Assembly: GCA_030295235.1 (NCBI GenBank)
Contig: AP026139.1
Coordinates: 1-64,000, forward strand
Reading direction: 5' to 3'
From: Fistulifera solaris
Lineage: Eukaryota > Bacillariophyta > Bacillariophyceae > Naviculales > Stauroneidaceae
DNA length: 64,000 nucleotides
Shown piece after piece: positions 46,767 through 55,792 of the stretch. The position numbers were made by a program, and so were the translations under genes. The notes under the pieces are model-generated. The model searched no databases and had not been told where the DNA came from. It worked only from the letters and a program-made list of their open reading frames with translations. How positions within the stretch are numbered: position 1 is the stretch's first letter; each line of letters begins with the position of its first letter.

Positions 46767-48170
46767 ATGCAAGATTGCTGGTACCGACAAATTCCCGACG
46801 ATGAACTCACTGAAACGCAACGACAAATAGCCGACAGCAGTGAATCGGCAGTCCATCTTTGTATGATCCAATCACCGACGTGTCTTCAAGATGTTTTGCG
46901 GATTATGGACAAGAAGACTATTCTATGGCTATGGGGACTTGAAGGATCTATCACCTTGGCAGACAGCGACTTTATTGACGATAGGTGTAGCTCGTTACGA
47001 GTCGGGCGAGTCGGTGGGGTACGATTTGTGATATATGGATCAACTGATCAAGTGGTGGCGCAAATCGCATCCTTGCTTTGGAGTCTACATGATCGCGAGG
47101 ACGGATCGGACTTTATCGTTATTATTTATGGCTTTCACAATATGTTTGATTTCTCGGTTGTTACCCCGCGGCAATTGGCTTCTCTTTTCGAGAACAACCC
47201 AAACAGAAAAACGCATTTGCATGGATTGTCATTGAATCCGAAGCAGGCGTCGATTCTCGCCTCGCAGCCCTTCAAGATAGATCTGAGACTAGCGAATTGT
47301 GTCTTCCCACCGGAAGATCAGACTTTTTTGGAAGTCTTAGAACGTCGAACATCGCCCTTCGGCAATTTAAGACTGCCAGTTGATAATCCATTTGCACCGG
47401 GCACACAGACTCGGCTATTCGAAATGCCAACTCTCGGCTTTCTCTCTATTTGTCCAGCTGCCCTCGAAAGCAAGAACATGTTGCTGTCGCCCTTTTCTTC
47501 CAAAGTAAACAAACTCAAGTTTAGCTTGGATAAAACAGACGATCAATGGCGACATGTGAAATCGGTCAACATCGTTCCCAAGAAGTGTGTCTTAAAGGTC
47601 CAGTGCAAGTGCTATGGCTTTCCATCGGTCTTTCTACAAGCCACGGGTCACCTGTCCGAATTAGGGCTCATCTATTCTTGCGCTACTCCCTCAAAGCAAG
47701 AACTTGCCGATTTAGCGACGGCCGTCGACACGAATCACAATCTGCGAGTTCTCGAGATCGGAACTCTGGATCGACACTGGGTATCTTCTTGGCAAAATCT
47801 CATGGCTGTCCTCGCACGCCATATTGGCCTGAATACTTTGAAGCTTAAAGTTTCCATTGATGCCACCAGGACTCATAGATTCGCCAAGATTTGCCGCGGG
47901 CTTCTTTGGATGCTAACGGAAAATTACAGAATCGACGTCATTATTGTTTCGCCAAACAAAGGTGTCAACATCATTTGGAATGAAGCATTGCATGAAAGAT
48001 TGACACTCAATCGATTTTTGCGCGGTTGCAAGGGGCTCACAAGGGAGATAGAACTAAATCGGACGGCACTATTGGGTTTAGCATTGATGGAAATTATGCG
48101 CCACGATACTCGCCGCACCGCCGCCTTGCTCGCCGACAACATAGATGCAATTTGTGTTTTGTTGCAATGA
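46767..48170 (+). CDS. LRR-like family protein
   Basis: An intact protein of 467 residues. Its centre has LRR-like segments with the family motif LASQPFKIDLRLANCVFPPE ... FLEVLERRTSPFGNLRL, then CYGFPSVFLQATGHLSELGL and LRVLEIGTLDRHW. It ends LLADNIDAICVLLQ. These blocks match the convergent gene at 48304-49787 one for one, and the end also matches the gene at 15893. There is no signal peptide. Diatoms carry large lineage-specific sets of such proteins; the function is unknown. The start is the first ATG (MQDCWY). Confidence 0.75.
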   Translation: MQDCWYRQIPDDELTETQRQIADSSESAVHLCMIQSPTCLQDVLRIMDKKTILWLWGLEGSITLADSDFIDDRCSSLRVGRVGGVRFVIYGSTDQVVAQIASLLWSLHDREDGSDFIVIIYGFHNMFDFSVVTPRQLASLFENNPNRKTHLHGLSLNPKQASILASQPFKIDLRLANCVFPPEDQTFLEVLERRTSPFGNLRLPVDNPFAPGTQTRLFEMPTLGFLSICPAALESKNMLLSPFSSKVNKLKFSLDKTDDQWRHVKSVNIVPKKCVLKVQCKCYGFPSVFLQATGHLSELGLIYSCATPSKQELADLATAVDTNHNLRVLEIGTLDRHWVSSWQNLMAVLARHIGLNTLKLKVSIDATRTHRFAKICRGLLWMLTENYRIDVIIVSPNKGVNIIWNEALHERLTLNRFLRGCKGLTREIELNRTALLGLALMEIMRHDTRRTAALLADNIDAICVLLQ

Positions 48171-48303
48171 ATGTCATGGTGCGCAGCATAACTTAAGAGC
48201 TAACATTTCATGTCCCACGCAGAACGGAATACTTTATCGACAAATGTCACCGTTATCCGCAATTGGTCTCTCTGCAATCGCCTTCGTTCGTTTACTGTCC
48301 ATC

Positions 48304-49787
48304 TCAAGCTTGAAGTAATACGCATATTACATCCAAATGGTCCAACAAAAGCAACGACAAGCTTTTACGATCATCCTCATGCAGAACTTCCATCATGGCT
48401 CTACAAAGCAAGCAAATTCGATGATGTTCGTTTTCACGAGCTATCCATCGACTCCCTTGGCAAAAGCGATTGAATTGAATCAATTTCTCTAGGTCGTCCA
48501 TCCACTCTTCTCTCTGCTCGCTGACCACGTTAACATTAATCAAGTTACGATTCATCTTTATCATGGATACGAGCACGTCAATCCGTCTCCAATCATCAAA
48601 AACTTGATTGCCACCATCAAATGAAGAACGAAAATAAAGTTTGAGCCTGGTGAGAGTATCATGACATCGAATGGCATCCATGAGCACTTGCCACAACGAC
48701 AGGGACCAATGCCATTCGACTGGTCCTAATTCCAACGTTTCTAAAACGGGATTGCGTTGTACGGCTTGTATTAAATGAAGCTGTGTTTCTTCGGTCATTG
48801 CGTACGTAGTCACTATTCCCAATTCAATCAGTTGGGTGCTCGCACGGAGAAAGACGGAAGGAAAACCGAAACAATCCTTGGTCAGCTTCAAAACGAATCG
48901 ACGGGGAACGATGGTAATAGAATCGATTTCTTTCCACTCGTCGCCCAATACCACCATTTCATACTCCACCTTTTCCGCATCAGCGGCGAATGGTAGTAAG
49001 TTGTTTGTACAAGCGGTCCGCGCGTATGTCACAATCCGCAATGCTTCCCAATGCTTCAATTGATACAGTGGTTGCAGAAAAGTCGTTTTCAGACTACTGC
49101 ATCCATTCAATGTCAATGTCCCGAAGGGAGTGTTTCGTTGCCGTAGTGCTTGTAGGAACGAATTCCCATCATCCGTAAACGAAGAATCGTACAACATTAG
49201 ATCCACAGGCGATGATTGCGAAGCCAACTGTACCGCTAGCTGTTCCGGCAGTTGCACATGCAAGAATGCCAGTCGTCGGTTCCCATGAAGTAACGATTTT
49301 AACGTCAAAGGAGAAGCAATAGCGTTCCAGTCAAAATCAAAACCGTTTGAGGGATAATGAATACTATTCGGGCTGTGCAAGTACAATGTTTCGTTTCCTA
49401 GTTCACCGGGCAGCGAACCAAGTAGGGCCACTGATTGCGCTACATCCTGATCCGAACGACCCGTGAGACAAAAGCGGTGATTCCGTATTGATACATCGAC
49501 TCGACTTCTGGTTGCGCCTGCAGCACCAATCGAAAAGATTCTTGAGAAATGCAAGACGACCAGTGCGTGCTATCTTCTGGTTGCTGCAACCATAAAATCG
49601 AGTGTGTGTGGATATGAAAGAAGAAAATGAGTTCTTGCAACGTATTGGGAGGGCGAATCATCAAAAAATGGTGATAATGTCGGGGTATGGTGGAATTCGC
49701 TGGTAAATTAAACCTCGTTGATTGGTCGGAGCAAAGTAGATAGGCATCATCCTTGAAAAGAATTCTCAAAAACCAAAAAGCGCTCAT
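48304..49787 (-). CDS. LRR-like family protein, convergent paralogue
   Basis: A paralogue of the 46767 gene in tail-to-tail orientation, 133 bp apart. Shared blocks are the N-terminal IRPPNTLQEL/ILWLQQPEDS region, LASQSSPVDLMLYDSSFTDD, LRQRNTPFGTLTLNG, CFGFPSVFLRASTQLIELGI and the end LLLDHLDVICVLLQA. The start ATG at 49787 gives MSAFWFL. One base is missing near 49506: the N-terminal frame stops shortly after QPEVES, and the main frame reads on as SRVDVSIRNHRFCL. The product is about 494 residues. Divergence between the pair is high, so the duplication is old. Confidence 0.72.
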
Positions 49788-51411
49788 TGTGGCTTGTATT
49801 GATCGAATGAGAGGATAAAAGCCGGCGGATCGTCGCTCTCGTTAAACGAATCGTCAGTCAATCACTGTGCCGTCAAGAGGGAACAAGGAAACGTGAAGCG
49901 AAACAGCCGGGAGACAAAGAAGGAGGAGACGTTTTGAAGTCTTTTCTTTCTTCGATCGATCATTTACAGCAAAATGAATTGTTACGGATTCGATTCGAAG
50001 TTCTTCTTCGAAAAGATATCAACAGAAGCGACCGAAACGTCGATGAGAACCATCATTATCCGGAGTTCCCATTTTTGGCATTGTTGTATGTTGTAAAAGA
50101 GTTATCTGGCATTTCATAATGAGAAGAATGCAACAAACAATACGGTAAATGATAATTGAACTAACTTTGCTCGCATGAACTATGAACTCATCATTATTCA
50201 TTCGTTTACTAGCTCGTCGCAATTCCCCGACTAGATTTCAGTCACGAGACAAATCCAAGCTAAGTTCAATGATTGTGCCAGCGCCCGTGCGTGAGAGGCA
50301 GCGAAAAAACACCCCACCCCCATATTTTCTGGGTACGTGAAAACACACCAATCCCATATTTTCTGGGTACGTGAAAACACACAACCCCCATATTTTCTGG
50401 GAACGTGAAAACACCACACGCCCATGAATTTTTAAACATCTTAGTGCTTCATTGATATTTTGAAATTTTCGCAACTATAAGCTATAGTAGTGATATCAAT
50501 GACCTGTAGCGTGTCATTTTACATACATTCGACCAAAGTAACGTCCAAAATAAGTCTATGGATTCTCAAATATCCCACCCCCACACCCCCCTTGTCACAG
50601 CGAAAGTAAATTTTACGGAATTAGCTGACTTTTGGGCAAGAGTGACGAAAACAATACTTGTACATGCAAAATACTTTTTTATCATAGAGGCAAAAGCGTT
50701 ATAATTGCATTAAAAGCTCAATTTCTATTTTAGCATCGAAAAGCGCCTCGGATATATCCCCAAAGTGTGGTATCAACTTATCTCTGATTGGATTAGTCAT
50801 GAGTCATGGCATTTTAATTAACTTACACTAATTCGCTGACTTTTCTCCAACAGTTGATGAAAGAATATTTTAGCTTCATGGTTTTTATCCTCGATGGAAT
50901 AAAATTGTATTTTTTGGGGGGACAAAATTTGTGTGCGGGGCATCGAAAAGCGCTTCGGATCTACCCCTTTGGACCGGCACCGGTACCGGTACATCCCATT
51001 CAATCACGGGTCCGAGCCCTGTTCGGTGCTAGTGAGACGAAATAGTCCGGCTTTGTCGTGGCTTCTTGCTTCAACGTCACCTCGGGACGTTTGGATGACG
51101 TTTTTCAGCCAACGAAACTAGCATGACCACTCTACTGTAGGTGTAACTGTAAGCCGAATTGCGAATTCTGACACCTTTAGTTCCTTGGTGTTCTGTGGTG
51201 CTGACGTGTGCACACCTCCACTCATAAAGGCTATACAAAGGTCCCTGCAGAGAACAAACCGGAGCGGCAAGATCGTATCTTTTCCATCGATCCAAATGCT
51301 CGCAACGAAAGACGAAAAAAAATCAAAAATACACCGTTCTAATCTTCAAAAAGCATTGCTTTGAATATCACCGTTGAGAGAAATCTATTTTATTCAAACG
51401 ACGCCTTCAAA
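49788..51411. other. 1.6-kb gene-free region with a 35-bp repeat array
   Basis: The tandem array at 50318-50415 is the main structure. GCACCGGTACCGGTAC lies at 50975-50990. AGTCACGAGACAAAT near 50241 also occurs near 23173. A short AT-rich plateau runs 50640-50740. No convincing gene is seen. Confidence 0.5.
50318..50415. repeat. Tandem repeat, 3 copies of about 35 bp
   Basis: Three copies of CCCATATTTTCTGGG(T/A)ACGTG followed by AAAACAC start at about 50318, 50353 and 50388. Each contains CCCATATTTTCTGGG with imperfect dyad symmetry. Confidence 0.9.
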
Positions 51412-51825
51412 ATGACTAAACAGTGCCTCTTCTTCTTTGCCCTCTTCTTTTTATCTTCGACGTTGGCCTTTCATCCTCCAGCACATCCATCTCGACAGCA
51501 CAATGTTCCTCACAACATGGTGTACGGTACGTGCTGTTCCGTTTTGCTGAGATGACATGCAAATAATAAGAGATTGTGCCGTCGCTCATCATCGTATATT
51601 TTTCATTGCACAGACCCGGAAGCCTTGTATCAAGTCGCGACTCACGCCGGTGATGCCGTCCGTTTGGTCTTTTTGGAATGCAATGGTGTAGAATGTCATA
51701 TCGTTGATGGTTGCAAGGAAGGTGATTACTGGAATTTTGAAGGTCGTCCCGCCACCTTTCCCGATACGGCTGGGCAACATCATCGTTTGGAAGTTCTCAT
51801 GGCGGAAATGGATACGACTGAGTAA
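51412..51825 (+). CDS. Small secretory/plastid-type protein of unknown function
   Basis: Two exons (51412-51526, 51614-51825) with an 87-nt GTACGT...TGCACAG intron give 108 residues. The leader (CLFFFALFFLSSTLAFHPPA) is a strong signal peptide ending in LAFHPP, which could be a plastid cleavage site. The mature part has three Cys in ECNGVECHIVDGC, then a Trp/Gly/Asp-rich region (EGDYWNFEGRPATFPD) and a helical end. I do not recognise the family. Confidence 0.7.
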
Positions 51826-52613
51826 AAACTGAAGTAGTAATGAATGAATGAATCATAGAAGGAATACAGGTGAAGGATATTATGTTCATGCACACAAAAG
51901 AAAACAGACAACAAAACTACTATTGCAACAATTTTAGGTTTTTCATTATTTTAGACGTTTAGACAAGCTTTCTAGTTGCTTAAAGGAAAATTTGAAACAG
52001 ACGGAAATTCTGTGAGAGGTGTCTTAGCTTGAGCAGAAAATCTTTATTTAGAAGCAGATGGAATCTTATCATTCGAAGTTGTTCGAAGTATCGATGCCAG
52101 AGAAAGCGACGATGGCATTGATGCACAATAGACCAAAATTTTTTTTGTGATCGCAATTACACGAGATCTGGGTGCCCCCCTCTGTCGATAAATTTTCTTA
52201 CGTGAGCCATGTAAAAAAAAACGTAGACTTGCGAAGTGTTGCATCTTTCGTTCTGTTTACGTATGGAAATCAATCTGTTGACAATTATCGTTTATTGGCA
52301 CTTAATATTCATGTTGAAGAAAGCGATATTTGTCATAGCGATAAAAAAAGTGACTGCCACAACACCGCTAACATCTTTTCCGGCTCTCTAGACGTTAGCT
52401 TTTACGGGGTAATACGTATCTCTTTTGTTGCGACTTTATTAGGGATGAAGTTCACTTGAAAATCGGCAATCGCCCGCGCCGATGATAATGCACTTCGTTC
52501 CAACGCAGAAGCCAATTACAGCGGCAACGAAGCATTGTCAAGATAAAGGACGAAGGGATATTATCCGTTTTCTTAGTTCTCTTTCTCTTTCTTTAACTAA
52601 AGCAACACCTTAC
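51826..52613. other. Intergenic, nothing recognised
   Basis: An AT-rich spacer of 788 bp. An in-frame ATG for the next gene exists at 52482, so the last 130 bp may be coding. No repeat or RNA gene is seen. Confidence 0.5.
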
Positions 52614-53921
52614 ATGTTCTTGTGGCAAAGAACAGTCGGGTATTTCCTTCTATCGTCGTCTGTTTCTTTTATCTCGTCGTCGACTCGTTGTCTCGCCTTC
52701 TTTCATCCTCAACGAGGCCACAGAAGAATGCCTCCCTCGTCGTCCTCTTGCGTCTTGCGCATTACGCGCTCGCAAACAGCCAAAAGTCTGGTAGAGAAGA
52801 ATAAGCAAGTCATTTCATTAGCCCCTCGAAAGCGAAATAGCAAAAGTCAAGACAACGAACAAGAACAAGAAGAAGAAGAAGAAGAAGAAGAAGAAGCAAC
52901 GCATGCTACTCCGATTACTCCTTCCTTGAAAACTACTACGAAAACTTCCATTATCACCACAACGGTGGTAACACCTTCACCAAAGAAGCCCAAAAGAGCT
53001 ACTTTATCACCGAAACAAACAAAGGTCAAGCAGATTTTACCCCCGTCACCCACATCCGAGACGGAGAAAACACCTTCACCCGCGCCCCCGAAAGATTTTG
53101 CAGCTGTTTACAGTCTTGTTACCGAACTACGTAAAGATCGGACAGCCCCTTGTGATAGCATGGGTGCCGAAGCTCTGGCCCTGGCCTACAACAACACACA
53201 ATTCTCCTCGTCAAAAGCCGAACAAGACCAATTGTATCGATTGATTGTGTTGATTTCACTCATGTTGAGCAGTCAAACCAAAGATGCTGTTGTCGCGTCG
53301 GCGGTGCAACAATTGCATCAAAGCAACTTACTGTCGTGGTCGAAATTGGCCGACGCACAATACACGGACCAAATTCATCATTGCATTCGATCGGTTGGGT
53401 TTCACAACAACAAAATCAAGTACATACAACAATCGGCACAAATTTTGCAAACGCAATTTGGAAATGACATTCCTGGGACGGCCGCCGAGATGATGGAACA
53501 TTTACCGGGCGTGGGACCCAAAATGGCGTATTTGTGTGAAGCGTTGGCGTGGCCTGAAAAGGAACCCTCGGGTATTGGCGTCGATACACATATGCATCGC
53601 TTGTTTCAACAAATCAATTGGATGCGGACGAAAACACCGGAACACACACGTCTGGAATTGCAATCGTGGTTGCCCCGGGAGTATTGGCGGGATATTAATC
53701 TTTTGTGGGTGGGATTTGGACAAGAAGTGCAACAGCAGGCACCGAAAGTCTTGTACAAGGCGGTTTATCAATGCAGTCGTCCGAAAAAAGCCTTGCAATT
53801 GTTACAGCGGTGTGGGATGAATGTCAAACAAGTTGCTAAGCAACAGATGCAAAAGGAGGATTATGATGGAAATCGTGATTTGTTGGAACGTGTCGAACAA
53901 CTCTTATCGCGAAACGGATAA
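52614..53921 (+). CDS. Endonuclease III homologue (HhH-GPD DNA glycosylase), lacking Fe-S cysteines
   Basis: A base-excision-repair glycosylase/AP lyase for oxidised pyrimidines. It has the helix LMLSSQTKD, the helix-hairpin-helix LPGVGPKMA with the catalytic lysine, and the catalytic aspartate in GVDTHMHRL. The usual C-terminal C-x6-C-x2-C-x5-C cluster after GFGQ is absent: the sequence reads GFGQEVQQQAPKVLYKAVYQ, with only isolated Cys further on. The leader (FLLSSSVSF ... CLAFFHPQRG) suggests organelle import. An acidic EEE run at about 52868-52895 comes from a GAA microsatellite. Two starts are possible: ATG 52614, chosen for its leader, or ATG 52482 upstream. The product is about 435 residues and has no frame break. 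Confidence 0.9.
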   Translation: MFLWQRTVGYFLLSSSVSFISSSTRCLAFFHPQRGHRRMPPSSSSCVLRITRSQTAKSLVEKNKQVISLAPRKRNSKSQDNEQEQEEEEEEEEEATHATPITPSLKTTTKTSIITTTVVTPSPKKPKRATLSPKQTKVKQILPPSPTSETEKTPSPAPPKDFAAVYSLVTELRKDRTAPCDSMGAEALALAYNNTQFSSSKAEQDQLYRLIVLISLMLSSQTKDAVVASAVQQLHQSNLLSWSKLADAQYTDQIHHCIRSVGFHNNKIKYIQQSAQILQTQFGNDIPGTAAEMMEHLPGVGPKMAYLCEALAWPEKEPSGIGVDTHMHRLFQQINWMRTKTPEHTRLELQSWLPREYWRDINLLWVGFGQEVQQQAPKVLYKAVYQCSRPKKALQLLQRCGMNVKQVAKQQMQKEDYDGNRDLLERVEQLLSRNG

Positions 53922-54003
53922 ACAATGAGAATTAACAACCGGATACAGTATTTCCTTAATAAAAATTACTTGCTGGATAATCGTTATCGCTTCTTATTTC
54001 TTG

Positions 54004-55045
54004 TTACGCGTCAACCGCAAGACGTGCACGAGGCCTTGTTGTGCCCCCCATTCCACGTTTTGGCGGTGTCAATTGTTGCGATGGCAATTGTTCCACATGA
54101 AAACCGAATTCCTGTTCCGCCATGGGCACAATATTCCAAACATTATCATGATCCGTGTTACCGTGCAAGGCAAACGTCAACAATGCCACACCCTGATCGG
54201 GATCGAGTAATTGTTGGATGGAGGCTAGTAATTGATGGTGCAGCCAAGGCATATAACAACAATCGGCAGCGACAATGACGCGAAAATGTTTTTGCGGATT
54301 GTTTTGGTGTTGTTGCCACAACGAATCCACGGGATCACCCCATCCGTACGGTAAGACTTGTCCTTGTAAGTTCTCATTGGAACAGTGTTGTTGATAATTC
54401 TTCCGTCGTGTCCGTTCCATCCCTTCCGCCATACACCGAATCCGATCCGGAATGCCTTGGTCCGTACATTAACACCCTCGCGCCGCATTGCAGCGCTACT
54501 AAAGACGGTATGGCGGCTCCCGCTCCCAATTCTAGAAACGATACGTTGCGCAGGGGATGTGACGCATCGGACAGCGGCGGCCATTGCAACAAATCTCGAC
54601 ACGTATCCGCATGTGCCAACAGATTCGCCAACCATCGTGACGATGCCCAAACAATATCACCAAAACCACCACCTCGTTCCGAAACAACATACACGACGGA
54701 TATTTCGTCATTTGCAGTGTGATGGTCGGTGCTTTCGATACTTTCGATACTTTCGATCGAATCCGTTTTGATGATAGTTTCAAAACCACCCATTCCATCC
54801 GGATAGATCCGACTACTTTCCCATGTGTGTACACGCTGAAAGATCTCTTCTTTTCCTTCCTGAGTGAATAAATCAAAAGTTCCTTGCTCTTCCATTTCGG
54901 CTTCTAACGCCAAACGTTCTTCTTCGGCGGTTTGCAACCATTTCCAGGTGCTATTAGCTTCTTCCTTGTTGCCAGTAATCCATGCTTTTAAATCAAACAG
55001 TGGCAAATACTTATCATCATCTATCACTTCTGATGTTGTTGACAT
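54004..55045 (-). CDS. Rossmann-fold methyltransferase, lysine/NNMT-like group
   Basis: An S-adenosylmethionine-dependent methyltransferase. The SAM motif VSFLELGAGAAIPSLVALQC lies near residue 170, followed after the frame repair by VLMTDQGIPD (motif II), VLPYGWGDP and VIVAADCCYMPWLHHQLLAS (post-II region), then VALLTFALH. This order matches the METTL21/EFM7/NNMT-like protein methyltransferases; the substrate is unknown. The start ATG at 55045 (MSTTSEV) is used. One extra base near 54465-54468 shifts the frame right after ARVLM. The product is about 347 residues. It converges on the glycosylase gene with an 82-bp gap. Confidence 0.78.
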
Positions 55046-55792
55046 GATAGTTTGATGGAAAAAAAGAGATGAAGAAGAAATAATGAAGGAAAAGAAGTAG
55101 AACGCCGACGACGAGATACAGTACAAGGGTACCGGTACTTGTGTGTTTGCAAAAATAATAATAAATGTTGATGTTCTTTTTCGTTCGATTTATTTTGGCG
55201 GCTCCAAACGGTGGGGGCTGATGGACGTACAGACCAGCCCGCGAGTTGCAATATCCGGGTTTCGCCTATTACCTAGACATTCGAAGCGTTGCATCATTCG
55301 TTCCATTAACGATTTTGTTTTCAAAAATTGGAGACGTTTCATTGCTTCCTGATACGAAGTTAATACGGTGGGAATAAGGGGACTTTGGCAGCTGTACACT
55401 TGAAATCCAATAAATGAAAAACACAATCTCCGGGTACCTTTACATCGTTCAATTTCCGAGGATGGCTACGTACACAGTGTACGCGTAGACACTGGAAGCG
55501 TTGAAGCTTTCTACTATTTCATGAACTGGTCATGTTTCGATAATTATTTAATGGAGTATAACAAATAACAAACCTACCAGGCTACTAGGTACCCGATGTT
55601 GGGCGAAATACTGTTGTCATTGTTTTTGGTGTCCAAAAGACGCGGAAAATGGTTTGATCGAAAGTATACAATATCCGGGTTCCCATTTGTCGATAGAAGA
55701 TTGAGATGTTGTTGATAGCATTTGCATTTTTTCCTGGTCGTCGATGATTGACGATGAAGCAATGATGACTACTATGTAATCCTAGAGGCTTG
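55046..55792. other. Divergent intergenic region, nothing recognised
   Basis: A 747-bp spacer between divergent genes, with GGTACCGGTAC at 55129-55139 and ACTAGGTACCC near 55584. No gene is seen. Confidence 0.5.
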
